Below are positions 1 through 7,085 of a DNA stretch of 21,067 bases, piece after piece. The stretch is taken from IMG/VR virus record IMGVR_UViG_3300023172_000240, positions 1-21,067 of that record, one strand, 5' to 3'. The notes under the pieces were generated by a model. It made no database searches, had not been told where the DNA came from, and saw only the letters and a program-made list of their open reading frames with translations. Every line of letters begins with the position of its first letter. The stretch's first letter is position 1. The stretch is from a virus. The translations under genes were made by a program, and so were the position numbers.

Positions 1-1
1 T

Positions 2-658
2 CTAGTCGGTATTCGTCCTTACAATGCAATCGCGTTTTCTGGTCCAATTGCTGTCTTTGTGTCTGTTTTTCTCATGTATCCTCTCGGACAGTCCTCGTGG
101 TTCTTTGCGCCGAGTTTTGGTGTTGCAGCGATTTTTAGGTTCCTCCTATTCCTCCAAGGTTTCCACAACTGGACGCTCAACCCCTTCCACATGATGGGTG
201 TTGCTGGTATCCTGGGTGGAGCATTGCTCTCTGCAATCCATGGTGTAACAGTTGAGAATACTCTGTATGAAGATGGTGAACAAGCAAACACCTTTAAGGC
301 ATTTGATACAACTCAGGAAGAAGAAACTTATTCAATGGTTACGGCTAATCGTTTTTGGTCACAAATTTTCGGTATTGCGTTTAGCAATAAGCGTTGGTTG
401 CATTTTTTCATGCTGTTTGTTCCTGTTATGGGTCTCTGGACATCTTCCATCGGAATCATCGGTCTTGCACTCAACCTTCGTGCATACGATTTTGTGAGTC
501 AAGAAGTTAGAGCAGCAGAAGACCCTGAGTTCGAGACGTTCTATACTAAGAACATTCTTCTGAATGAAGGACTTCGTGCATGGATGGCACCAGTTGACCA
601 ACCTCATGAGAACTTCGTGTTCCCTGAAGAAGTCTTGCCAAGAGGCAACGCACTCTGA
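2..658 (+). CDS. psbD: Photosystem II reaction-centre protein D2, C-terminal part (5' end outside the window)
   Basis: The reading frame is open from base 2 and gives 218 residues that read as the end of a D2 protein. If numbered to the usual D2 length of 352, window residue 1 is D2 residue 135. Known D2 positions then fall into place: the redox tyrosine Y160 (in MYPLGQ), H189 (GFHNW), H197, the chlorophyll ligand (NPFHMMG), H214, the iron/QA ligand (AIHG), and H268 (KRWLHFF). The C-terminus PRGNAL is the standard one. D2 pairs with D1 in the thylakoid membrane. Cyanophage copies are thought to maintain photochemistry while host D1 and D2 turn over during infection. No broken or missing key residue is visible. 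The gene ends in TGA followed directly by a late-promoter-like box and a terminator. Cyanophage psbD often follows psbA, which would lie upstream of this window. Identification is very secure. Confidence 0.98.
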   Translation, partial: LVGIRPYNAIAFSGPIAVFVSVFLMYPLGQSSWFFAPSFGVAAIFRFLLFLQGFHNWTLNPFHMMGVAGILGGALLSAIHGVTVENTLYEDGEQANTFKAFDTTQEEETYSMVTANRFWSQIFGIAFSNKRWLHFFMLFVPVMGLWTSSIGIIGLALNLRAYDFVSQEVRAAEDPEFETFYTKNILLNEGLRAWMAPVDQPHENFVFPEEVLPRGNAL

Positions 659-665
659 ATAAATA
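658..665 (+). promoter_or_regulatory. T4-type late promoter box AATAAATA inside the psbD stop/terminator junction
   Basis: The octamer AATAAATA matches the T4 late consensus TATAAATA at seven of eight positions and overlaps the last base of the psbD stop codon. T4 late transcripts start about six bases after the box, here near 671. That is the end of the 5' arm of the terminator stem, so a transcript starting there would lack that arm and would not be stopped by the hairpin. It would serve the gene starting at 690. The box is seen; its use is inferred. Confidence 0.55.
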
Positions 666-689
666 GAGGGGTTAACGCCCCTCTTTTTT
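665..689 (+). terminator. Rho-independent terminator after psbD
   Basis: AGAGGGG (665-671) pairs with CCCCTCT (678-684) as a seven-base-pair GC-rich stem, with an extra T-G pair closing a four-base loop, and a run of Ts follows to 689. It ends psbD transcripts. The next gene's ATG begins at 690, directly after the T-run, so the terminator occupies the place where a ribosome-binding site would be. Confidence 0.9.
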
Positions 690-1325
690 ATGCAAATTCA
701 TGAAGCGTTTAGCATACCAGTTGCTAAGTTCTTGTACTCTGGACATGACGAGTTCAAGAGAAAGATTTTAGATTGGTATAAGTCTGAAGAACGTAGCACT
801 ACATCACATGGTTCTGACGACCTATATCAATACAGGTCTAATAAAGAGAATGAAAGTTTGTTGGACTCTGCACCTCCAGAAATTATTGCAGACTTCAAAG
901 ACTTTTTGGAAATACAATACACCAACTACTACAATCATGTGCTAGGGTGGGCAGGAGAAGGTTGTAAAATTGTTGACTGTTGGCTGAATGAAGGTAAGGA
1001 TGGATGCTATCAGGACTTCCACTACCATGCAAACTCCTGGGTTTCTGGTTGCTACTATCTCAATTTCAAAAAAGAACATTCTCCACTTACATTTCAGAAT
1101 CCTTTCTGGTCTACACCTATCACACCTTCCTTTGTTGGGGAAGTATTGAGGGAGACACCGTATAGTGCCACTACATTTACTGCTGAGGTAGAGGAGGGAG
1201 AACTTCTTATGTTCCCCTCAAACCTTGTACATGGTTATAGTAAGTCATCTGGCAATAGGATTACCATTGCGATGAACTTCCTCCCTGCTGGATTGGGTCA
1301 GGGTAATTCTACAGTGTATCTCTAA
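690..1325 (+). CDS. Predicted 2OG-Fe(II) oxygenase-like protein
   Basis: The 211-residue protein has the pattern of the phage family of putative 2-oxoglutarate/Fe(II) oxygenases (TIGR02466 type). It has a short N-terminal opening MQIHEAFSIPVAKF. A metal-site region DFHYHANSWVSGCYYL carries H111 and H113 just before the conserved SGxYYL strand. A distal histidine H181 lies in MFPSNLVHGY, followed by R190 (GNRITIAMNF), which would bind 2-oxoglutarate. The first ligand pair reads H-x-H, as often in this family, and not the textbook H-x-D. Such enzymes hydroxylate proteins or small molecules; the substrate here is unknown. There is no Shine-Dalgarno site, because the start codon sits right behind the psbD terminator; no other in-frame start fits the family opening better. 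Family assignment is fair, enzymatic activity inferred. Confidence 0.65.
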   Translation: MQIHEAFSIPVAKFLYSGHDEFKRKILDWYKSEERSTTSHGSDDLYQYRSNKENESLLDSAPPEIIADFKDFLEIQYTNYYNHVLGWAGEGCKIVDCWLNEGKDGCYQDFHYHANSWVSGCYYLNFKKEHSPLTFQNPFWSTPITPSFVGEVLRETPYSATTFTAEVEEGELLMFPSNLVHGYSKSSGNRITIAMNFLPAGLGQGNSTVYL

Positions 1326-1328
1326 ATA
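1322..1328 (+). promoter_or_regulatory. Late promoter box CTAAATA over a stop codon
   Basis: CTAAATA contains the TAA stop (1323-1325) of the oxygenase-like gene and lies 20 bases before the start of the 1179-residue gene. A start about six bases downstream would give a leader of roughly 14 bases. The same stop-plus-box arrangement recurs at 16282 and 17877. Confidence 0.55.
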
Positions 1329-1347
1329 ATAAGAAAGACTTTGTTCA

Positions 1348-4300
1348 ATGTCCATCCCCTACTTTCCTGAAGGTGATTTTGGTCCTGTATGCGATACTCT
1401 AGTACCGTTCGTATCTTCGGGAAACCCGTCTGGTGTTGGAGAACCTGTTGATGCTCCACCAGCAAAACCAACTTGTCCGATTGTTGATGTCATCAGTCAG
1501 TACAGACCTGTAGGAATGATGGGTCCTATTTGTGATATCAGTTGGCCTGACATTGACCCGAATTGTTTGAGTGGAGACCCCAAAGACCCACCATCAGAAG
1601 AAAGAGTAGAGTTAGTTAATATCCCCAATATGCCTTTTGATGACCCCACTCCTGAGGGGTCTGATAAAGATATTAAATTCTGGCAACCCACAATTTTTGG
1701 AACCAGATGTAAGTACGATGCTGAGACTGGAGTTTATTACGACTGTAAGGTAACGAACTGGCCATGGGACCCTTGTGTCATTCACTATGGTAAGAACAAG
1801 GGACTGAATATTTGTGACCTGCTCGAAAAAGATTTTGGACAACCACCTACTTTTAGGTATGCAAAACCACCTTGGAATCCTAGGTATTGTGTTGACTTCG
1901 ACCCACCAGAGAACCTCATTGAGTTTGACAATGCAGGTAACCCAACACGGTACATAGTCTATCCCAGGTCCGAACCTACAACTTATGGTGTACAAAGTAT
2001 GCACTGGCATAGGGATGTTAACAACTATGCTGTCTGGGTTAACCCCATGATTTGTAACCTTCATGGTGCAACTCAAATTATTGAGTACAAAGAACGCAAT
2101 AAAATTAACTTCCCAGCTGGTACGGGTACGGTTATGCAACCTAAATCCAATCCAGAATCTTTTGCTGTAGAGCATCCAGCATGGTCTAATTGGTTAAATG
2201 ATTATGCTGTATTCATTGAACCTGGAAACACCAGCACTAATTGGAATGGTAGTACCTGGGAACTACAATGGGTTGTTGACTTTGGTGCTGGTGGCGCACA
2301 CATATTCAGGTTTGCGGCAGACAATACTGCACAACTGTATCTGAACAACAGTCCTATTGGGCAGCAGTTCCACGTTGCTTCTGGATGTAGTGGTACTTCA
2401 TGCTGGAACTATGAACAGTTTGGTGCTACTGCCCCCTCAGGTAAATCCATATTGAAGGCAAGGGTTACTAACTATAACGATGGTCCTGAGTGGCAGAGCA
2501 ATCCAACCTGTATTGGTATTGAAATACTTACCATGGGTTCTGCTCAACTCTGGCATAGTAGAATGGGTATTGGTAAAACTTCTGTAACTACAGGAGACAC
2601 ATATACCATGCTTGTTGCTGCTGATGATGATATTCAGGTTTTAATTGACGGAGACAATAAAATAACTTCTACAGGTTGTAGTGCATGCCACAACTATGAT
2701 GGTAACGTCCCCGCTTCTATGCAAGGTATCCCAACATCACTACAAATCTGGGACCCGATTACAAGCACTTGGGAGAATGCCACCACTGGTGTGTATCCTC
2801 TGATAACTACAACCAATACCCACTACTACGACTCTACTTTATCTCAGTGGCACACATTCTTTACTGCAAACCCCAGTAAGACATTCATCGAATGCCTATG
2901 TGTTATGGGACCTGCTAGACAGAATGCTAGTGGAAATGATTATGAAGCAATTTCTGCTGGTGCTAGAGGTCTTTATATCTGTAACGGTTGCACCTTAGAC
3001 AGTTATGATATGACCACTATTAATACTGGTTCGCGAGGAACTGGTCTTAACGGTAAGGTAACTGTACGTGCAGATAGAATTTTGAATGCTGATGGTACAT
3101 GGGGTGCAAGAGTTTACCTGAGTTACTGGTCAACATTTGGATACAACTATCGTGTTGGTGATGTGTATCAACTCATCTACACAGATGCTGATGGCAATGA
3201 TATCAGTATGGGATACTGTAAGGTTACTTCTACAACAGAAGATAGTTTTAATATTAGAAACTCTGTTGATAATTATATTACGGTTGACCTTCCTGAAGTA
3301 GGAGCAGGTGCTCATGATATGGAAGTTCAGGTTCTGAACGTTGGTGGATTCGCAGACAATTGGAAATCATTCTACCCATCAAATAATCTGGGTGAGTATG
3401 ACCTTCAGGGTATGTCTGTTGTTGCTGCTAACGGTGGACCAGTACAAAATAGTGATGAACTTCGTGGATTTGATATCCCTGGTGATGGTTGGAGATATCT
3501 AATGACAGGTACATATGATGCAAACTTTGTTGCAAATAGGTCTGCAAAGTTTGCACTCAACACTGTAGGCAGCCCACAGATTCGTATCTGGGCACGAGCA
3601 GGCAACGACTCCAATGGGCATGAGAGACCCAATGAAAGTAATGAAGGTCTTAAGTTGGAGATTGATGCTGGTACTGGTATCAAGAGAGAAGTTCAGTTGC
3701 TTCCTTCGTGGAAAGGTTCTGGTAAAGATAGTGCAACATACGATAGTGCTTATGGTGGTTGGACAACTTACACAACAGACCTGAATTCTGATGAGCAAGT
3801 TGGTAACTGTATATTTACCGTGAAAAGTAAGGCAGATAATCCCCCAGAATTCAAAACAGCAGGAACATCTGTTTCATTTAATGCTCAAGGTGATGTTATT
3901 GTTACTGGTGATGGTGAGGTTAGAGTTACTTTCACGTATGACCAAAACGACGACCCCAATGCTCATGGAACTGCTCTTTCTGGAACTGGGTATAGATTGT
4001 TTGACCCTGATACAAATGCCGTGAAATTGCAATTTACTCAAGGTCCAAGTACGAAGAAGTATGATGAATATACAATCACACTTCAAGGTGGTAAAACGTA
4101 TCCAGCAGACATTGTTATTGGTTGGAACCCTGCTCCTGGACAACCTGCTTGGGAGAACAGTAATAACAAACTGTGTCTTTATGACTCTCATGAAACGGAT
4201 TGTAATGTCTCAATTAGAATTGCAAATGTCGATACAATTTCTCAGTCTTCTGCATATGAAACTATCTACGCCAACGCAGGTGATATCTATGGCATCTATC

Positions 4301-4887
4301 GTGTAGACCTTGGTGGTAGTTTGTCCTCCTGGGTTGGTGACCAGCCAAGTAACTGGGCAACAAACCCTGCCTGCTGGGCAATCAAACTATACAAGGGTGA
4401 GTATTATTATTCTCCTCCTAAGACTAAAGTATTAGCACTTGGCATCCACCAGTTTCATCCAAACAGACAGTCTAGTAGAAACATCATGTATAGAGATGGT
4501 CAGTGGAATGGTTCATTTATTGAGCATGAACATGGCAACGATGTCTTCACTACTACAGCAGCAACTAATGGTACATGCTATGAACAAGACTTTACTCTTG
4601 GAGAGGGAGGATTGAAGATTCGTGTACGGTGTTGTGCAAGGTGCGGAAACTCTAACTGTAGTGAAGCAGACTCCAAGCTTGCGATTATAGATATCCTAGA
4701 ACAAGGTTACGGTTATGTTGAAGGCGATGAGTTCCCTCTGACCTGGAGCACAGGTGATAAGAGTGGTTCATTCAGTGACTGGTCAGTCTACATTGCAGAG
4801 GTTGAACTGGATGCCGAAGACACAGGTAATATGTTCTGGCATACGAGGAAAGCAACTGGTTACGATAAGGTGCTAGATGCCTCATAG
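1348..4887 (+). CDS. Large Cys/Gly/Asn/Thr-rich protein of unknown function, possible virion surface protein
   Basis: This 1179-residue protein is the largest complete one here and I cannot assign it to a family with certainty. The first 120 residues are rich in Pro, Cys and Asp. The rest is rich in Gly, Thr, Asn, Tyr and Trp, with alternating hydrophobic and polar stretches typical of beta-sandwich or adhesin-like folds. There is no signal peptide and no membrane segment. Cysteines are unusually frequent for a phage protein and include pairs C444-x2-C447, C545-x2-C548 and a cluster CC-x2-C-x4-C at 1095-1104. Near the C-terminus a segment EQGYGYVEGDEFPL resembles short Gly/Tyr motifs seen in cyanophage structural proteins. 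Position after a late-promoter box fits late expression. A tail-fibre or adhesin role is a guess from size, composition and context. Only a weak purine run (AAGAAAG) precedes the ATG. Confidence 0.9.
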   Translation: MSIPYFPEGDFGPVCDTLVPFVSSGNPSGVGEPVDAPPAKPTCPIVDVISQYRPVGMMGPICDISWPDIDPNCLSGDPKDPPSEERVELVNIPNMPFDDPTPEGSDKDIKFWQPTIFGTRCKYDAETGVYYDCKVTNWPWDPCVIHYGKNKGLNICDLLEKDFGQPPTFRYAKPPWNPRYCVDFDPPENLIEFDNAGNPTRYIVYPRSEPTTYGVQSMHWHRDVNNYAVWVNPMICNLHGATQIIEYKERNKINFPAGTGTVMQPKSNPESFAVEHPAWSNWLNDYAVFIEPGNTSTNWNGSTWELQWVVDFGAGGAHIFRFAADNTAQLYLNNSPIGQQFHVASGCSGTSCWNYEQFGATAPSGKSILKARVTNYNDGPEWQSNPTCIGIEILTMGSAQLWHSRMGIGKTSVTTGDTYTMLVAADDDIQVLIDGDNKITSTGCSACHNYDGNVPASMQGIPTSLQIWDPITSTWENATTGVYPLITTTNTHYYDSTLSQWHTFFTANPSKTFIECLCVMGPARQNASGNDYEAISAGARGLYICNGCTLDSYDMTTINTGSRGTGLNGKVTVRADRILNADGTWGARVYLSYWSTFGYNYRVGDVYQLIYTDADGNDISMGYCKVTSTTEDSFNIRNSVDNYITVDLPEVGAGAHDMEVQVLNVGGFADNWKSFYPSNNLGEYDLQGMSVVAANGGPVQNSDELRGFDIPGDGWRYLMTGTYDANFVANRSAKFALNTVGSPQIRIWARAGNDSNGHERPNESNEGLKLEIDAGTGIKREVQLLPSWKGSGKDSATYDSAYGGWTTYTTDLNSDEQVGNCIFTVKSKADNPPEFKTAGTSVSFNAQGDVIVTGDGEVRVTFTYDQNDDPNAHGTALSGTGYRLFDPDTNAVKLQFTQGPSTKKYDEYTITLQGGKTYPADIVIGWNPAPGQPAWENSNNKLCLYDSHETDCNVSIRIANVDTISQSSAYETIYANAGDIYGIYRVDLGGSLSSWVGDQPSNWATNPACWAIKLYKGEYYYSPPKTKVLALGIHQFHPNRQSSRNIMYRDGQWNGSFIEHEHGNDVFTTTAATNGTCYEQDFTLGEGGLKIRVRCCARCGNSNCSEADSKLAIIDILEQGYGYVEGDEFPLTWSTGDKSGSFSDWSVYIAEVELDAEDTGNMFWHTRKATGYDKVLDAS

Positions 4888-4889
4888 TG

Positions 4890-4898
4890 TGCTATAAT
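4890..4898 (+). promoter_or_regulatory. Extended -10 promoter TGCTATAAT
   Basis: TGC followed by a perfect TATAAT sits 24 bases before the ATG at 4922, right after the stop of the 1179-residue gene. No TTGACA-like -35 is visible at the usual distance, so this would be an extended -10 site read by the host housekeeping sigma factor. It would start the small-gene unit 4922-5423. Confidence 0.6.
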
Positions 4899-4921
4899 AT
4901 TCTGGTACTGGAGATTCAGTA

Positions 4922-5248
4922 ATGGTAAATGTCCAATGGGATGACTTGCCCCCTGATATTAGGGAAAAGTTTGACCCTGATGAAGAACTTGAAGTTGAAA
5001 TGCTCGATGAAGAAACTCAAGACCTGATTGAAAAGGAGCTAGAGTTTCGTAAGTCCGCACGTCAAAAACGTGCTGAGCGTTTGCTTAAGCGTACTCAGGT
5101 AGAAGTCGATGCTCTTACTAAGATTATCGATAAACTAGAAGACAAACCAAATGAACGTCGTCGTGCTATGAAAAAAGCACAACGGTATCATAAGTCTTCC
5201 TTATTTGAAGTACGCATGCTAGATAAGGAGAAAAACAATGGTGTATGA
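4922..5248 (+). CDS. Hypothetical charged helical protein
   Basis: This 108-residue protein is not recognised. The first 40 residues are acidic (PDEELEVEMLDEETQD). The middle and end are strongly basic with heptad-like spacing (KSARQKRAERLLKRTQVEVD), so it is probably a long helix or coiled coil. A GGAG site precedes the ATG by about ten bases, and an extended -10 promoter lies just upstream. It overlaps the next gene by 11 bases, which points to coupled translation. Possibly a small early protein acting on host nucleic acid or protein, but nothing in the sequence shows this. Confidence 0.8.
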   Translation: MVNVQWDDLPPDIREKFDPDEELEVEMLDEETQDLIEKELEFRKSARQKRAERLLKRTQVEVDALTKIIDKLEDKPNERRRAMKKAQRYHKSSLFEVRMLDKEKNNGV

Positions 5249-5423
5249 GAACATGAACGAACTGGAAAAGGGACTTCGGGACTTTGGCACCAGAGTTGAT
5301 GTCATTTGCGCTATGGAAATGGCAGGTAAAATCTCCGAAGAGGATGCGTACCAAGAAATCAAGTCTCTTTGTAAAGAACTAAAACAGATTAGGAAATCTT
5401 ATCGCAAGAATCACGAATCCTAA
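5238..5423 (+). CDS. Hypothetical small helical protein
   Basis: This 61-residue protein is not recognised. It is mostly helical and charged, with an EEDAYQEIKSLCKELKQ segment and two internal cysteines. AAGGAG at 5226-5231 lies at good spacing before the ATG at 5238, inside the end of the preceding gene, so the two are probably co-translated. After its stop there is no terminator; the next promoter starts eight bases further on. Confidence 0.75.
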   Translation: MVYENMNELEKGLRDFGTRVDVICAMEMAGKISEEDAYQEIKSLCKELKQIRKSYRKNHES

Positions 5424-5430
5424 TCGACGC

Positions 5431-5459
5431 TTGACGAAAATTCCAGTACATGCTACAAT
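5431..5459 (+). promoter_or_regulatory. Sigma-70 type promoter of the porin-like gene
   Basis: TTGACG (5431-5436), a 17-base spacer, and TACAAT (5454-5459) preceded by TGC make a near-consensus promoter with an extended -10. Transcription would start near 5466 and give a leader of about 90 bases before the ATG at 5557. Confidence 0.8.
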
Positions 5460-5464
5460 AAATA
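5457..5464 (+). promoter_or_regulatory. Late promoter box AATAAATA overlapping the early promoter
   Basis: AATAAATA overlaps the last three bases of the TACAAT -10 element. Early and late forms of RNA polymerase could thus start almost the same transcript (about 5466 and 5470), allowing expression through the whole infection. The two elements are seen; the dual use is inferred. Confidence 0.5.
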
Positions 5465-5487
5465 TCTCGTTCAGCAATGGACGACGC

Positions 5488-5532
5488 GAGGTTAGTCGAA
5501 AACCTCCTTCATCTGCGGGTAACCATTCCGCA
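5488..5532 (+). promoter_or_regulatory. Two-hairpin 5' leader of the porin-like gene
   Basis: GAGGTT (5488-5493) pairs with AACCTC (5501-5506), and TGCGG (5514-5518) pairs with CCGCA (5528-5532). Both lie in the roughly 90-base leader ahead of 5557. The leader then becomes AT-rich and unpaired, with AAAGG about ten bases before the ATG. Such hairpins may stabilise the messenger or control translation. No known riboswitch is recognised. Confidence 0.4.
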
Positions 5533-5556
5533 AGTAAATTCTAAAGGTAAACAACT

Positions 5557-5928
5557 ATGATTAAATCTGTAATCGCAGCTGCCGCTGCTGCTCCTCTTTT
5601 CGCTGGCGCTGCCCTTGCAGGCCCCTACGTTAATGTAGAGGCGAACAGCGGTTGGACTGGTTCTAACTACGGTGGTACTGCCATCGACACCCATGTGGGC
5701 TACGAAGGTGCTCTGGGTGAGTCTGCTTCTTACTACGTCCAAGCTGGTGCTACCACCAAGCTCCCCGACGCTGGTACTGCTGACACCGTTCCTTCGGGTA
5801 AGGCAGGTCTGGGCGTTGCTCTGACCGATGACCTCGGCGCATACGGCGAAGTTTCGTTCGTTGGTTCGGGCGTTGCTGGTGTTGACCGTGGTTACGGCAC
5901 CAAATTCGGTCTGAAGTATAGCTTCTGA
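5557..5928 (+). CDS. Secreted small beta-barrel-like (porin-like) protein
   Basis: The 123-residue product begins with a clear signal peptide: MIKS, a hydrophobic Ala-rich core, and an ALA cleavage site after residue 21. The mature part is 102 residues of alternating polar and aromatic strands with Gly turns (YVNVEANSGWTGSNYG, ASYYVQAGATTKL, GAYGEVSFVG) and ends in YSF. A terminal Phe is typical of outer-membrane beta-barrels. The family opening GPYVNVE seems familiar from marine picocyanobacteria and their phages, but I cannot confirm that here. The coding DNA is visibly richer in GC and in host-like codons than its neighbours, which suggests a host origin or very high expression. It forms its own unit with two promoters, a structured leader and a terminator. 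It might alter the envelope of the infected cell or be a virion component; neither is shown. Confidence 0.85.
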   Translation: MIKSVIAAAAAAPLFAGAALAGPYVNVEANSGWTGSNYGGTAIDTHVGYEGALGESASYYVQAGATTKLPDAGTADTVPSGKAGLGVALTDDLGAYGEVSFVGSGVAGVDRGYGTKFGLKYSF

Positions 5929-5931
5929 ACC

Positions 5932-5939
5932 GATAAATA
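5932..5939 (+). promoter_or_regulatory. Late promoter box GATAAATA before a terminator
   Basis: GATAAATA matches the late consensus at seven of eight positions and follows the stop of the porin-like gene by three bases. The predicted start, near 5945, is the first base of a hairpin, and a strong terminator ends at 6010. This would make a short RNA, or a read-through message for the glutaredoxin gene at 6047. Confidence 0.5.
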
Positions 5940-5944
5940 AGTAC

Positions 5945-6010
5945 GAGACCTTTCGTGCGGTCTCTACAAAAGTCGGAACACCCAATGGGACTCTTCGGAG
6001 TCCCTTTTTT
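5945..6010 (+). ncRNA. Candidate small RNA of about 66 bases
   Basis: The stretch between the GATAAATA box and the T-run has a 5' hairpin (GAGACC 5945-5950 with GGTCTC 5959-5964, 8-base loop), a 22-base unpaired linker, and a 3' terminator hairpin. That is the usual build of a bacterial small RNA. It holds no ORF with a start site. It could equally be just a double 3' end for the porin-like message. Expression is inferred only. Confidence 0.35.
5987..6010 (+). terminator. Rho-independent terminator with TTCG loop
   Basis: GGGACTC (5987-5993) pairs with GAGTCCC (5998-6004) around a TTCG tetraloop, and six Ts follow. It is a textbook strong terminator ending the porin-like transcription unit. 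Confidence 0.93.
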
Positions 6011-6046
6011 ATTCGTATAAGTATTAGTAAGTGTTGTTATTCACTC

Positions 6047-6298
6047 ATGGACCTTAAAATTTACACACGCTCCCAGTGTTCTTTCTGTGAAAAACTGAAG
6101 ACTGTTCTAACCATGAACAATATTGGTTTTACTGAGTACCGATTGGGTTCTCATTTCACCCGTGAACAATTTCTTGCAGAATTTGGTAAGAATTCCACCT
6201 TCCCAAGAGTCATCAAAGATGGTAAACTTATTGGTGGATGCACCGAAACTCTTCGCCTTCTCCTCAGCGAGGGAGTGATTAAAAAAGAACGTATCTAA
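6047..6298 (+). CDS. Glutaredoxin
   Basis: The 83-residue protein has the full glutaredoxin pattern. A first strand (LKIYTRSQ) leads to the dithiol active site C11-S-F-C14. It is followed by the cis-proline motif T51-F52-P53 (TFPRV) and the glutathione-binding GG63-64 (LIGGCTE). It would reduce disulphides using glutathione; in phages such proteins commonly serve ribonucleotide reductase. It begins 37 bases after a strong terminator and has no clear ribosome-binding site. A paralogue that lacks the first active-site cysteine lies at 17003-17242; the two align without gaps over the active site and proline motif. Confidence 0.93.
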   Translation: MDLKIYTRSQCSFCEKLKTVLTMNNIGFTEYRLGSHFTREQFLAEFGKNSTFPRVIKDGKLIGGCTETLRLLLSEGVIKKERI

Positions 6299-6304
6299 TG
6301 TGTT

Positions 6305-6312
6305 GATAAATA
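6305..6312 (+). promoter_or_regulatory. Late promoter box GATAAATA
   Basis: GATAAATA lies six bases after the glutaredoxin stop and 62 bases before the ATG at 6375. A start near 6318 would give a leader of about 57 bases for the membrane-protein gene and those after it. Confidence 0.5.
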
Positions 6313-6374
6313 CACATATGTAACGTTTGGGAGGGAGAGGTTTCCAATTACAAACAGTAACATACGGGGGAACC

Positions 6375-6608
6375 ATGCTAGAAATCTTGACTGTGTTTGT
6401 TATTATTGGGGCATTCATGTTGGGAGTGATTGGTACATGGTTGGCAAAAGGTTACGTTGAAGATTTTATCGAAAACGCTGCTTATGCTAAGTCAGTTACC
6501 CATCCCGAGATGCTCGATGAGAACGGTAACATCCTACACGATGATTTAATTTACCTCAGAACAGATTCACAATACTGGACTGAGTTTGAAGAAGACGATG
6601 ACGAATGA
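6375..6608 (+). CDS. Small single-pass membrane protein, unknown function
   Basis: This start gives 77 residues, chosen because GGGGGA at 6366-6371 is well placed before the ATG; an upstream in-frame start at 6327 would cover a purine-rich leader. Residues 1-24 form one membrane helix (MLEILTVFVIIGAFMLGVIG), followed by a soluble acidic tail ending in EFEEDDDE. Not recognised beyond that. The next gene starts 15 bases after its stop. Confidence 0.75.
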   Translation: MLEILTVFVIIGAFMLGVIGTWLAKGYVEDFIENAAYAKSVTHPEMLDENGNILHDDLIYLRTDSQYWTEFEEDDDE

Positions 6609-6623
6609 TTTGGAGTTTTAATC

Positions 6624-7085
6624 ATGCCAAGAACATTAGATGCAAGCAATCCTCAACTTCTGGTGAGTGAGGTACTTCGTAAGGCGTCCAACGCCAAAAC
6701 AAAAGCGGAGAAAATTGCCATCCTACAAAAACATAATCACCAGGCGTTGCGCTCTATCCTCATCTGGAATTTTGACGAGACTGTAATCTCGGCAATTCCT
6801 GAGGGTGAAGTTCCTTATACACCTAATGATGCACCCGAGGGTACAGAACATACCTCACTGTGGAAGGAAGCATCTAAGTTATACTATTACGTCAAAGGCG
6901 GTGCAGACAGACTCCCTTCATTGAAGAGGGAATCTATGTTCGTTCAACTTTTGGAGGGGCTGCATCAGTCTGACGCAGAAGTTATCTGTCTTGTTAAGGA
7001 CAAGAAACTTCAAGATAAGTATCGAATTACATTAGCAGTAGTTAAAGAAGCATTTCCCCAGATTCAATGGGGAGGTCGCTCTTAA
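6624..7085 (+). CDS. Conserved phage protein, DUF6433-like
   Basis: The 153-residue protein reads like a family conserved in T4-like phages (DUF6433). It has an N-terminal helical segment (KAEKIAILQKHNHQALRSIL), the segment WNFDETV, and GEVPYTPNDAPEGTEHTSL. A region KLYYYVKGGADRL and QLLEGLHQSDAEV follow, then a C-terminal YRITLAVVKEAFPQIQW. The family has no established function. It starts a chain of closely packed genes: its TAA shares a base with the next ATG. Confidence 0.75.
   Translation: MPRTLDASNPQLLVSEVLRKASNAKTKAEKIAILQKHNHQALRSILIWNFDETVISAIPEGEVPYTPNDAPEGTEHTSLWKEASKLYYYVKGGADRLPSLKRESMFVQLLEGLHQSDAEVICLVKDKKLQDKYRITLAVVKEAFPQIQWGGRS

Noticed and set aside
1612-2175. Long minus-strand reading frames inside the 1179-residue gene, gp32 and phoH
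   Set aside because: They are opposite-strand shadows of well-supported genes, without ribosome sites or promoters and with unnatural composition.
2677-2691. CXXCH heme-attachment motif (CSACH) in the 1179-residue protein
   Set aside because: A single motif without signal peptide, a distal heme ligand region or any cytochrome-like surroundings; best seen as one of many cysteine pairs.
5460-5556. tRNA gene in the structured leader
   Set aside because: The two stems do not make a cloverleaf, and no T-loop or acceptor stem is present. I saw no tRNA elsewhere in the window either.
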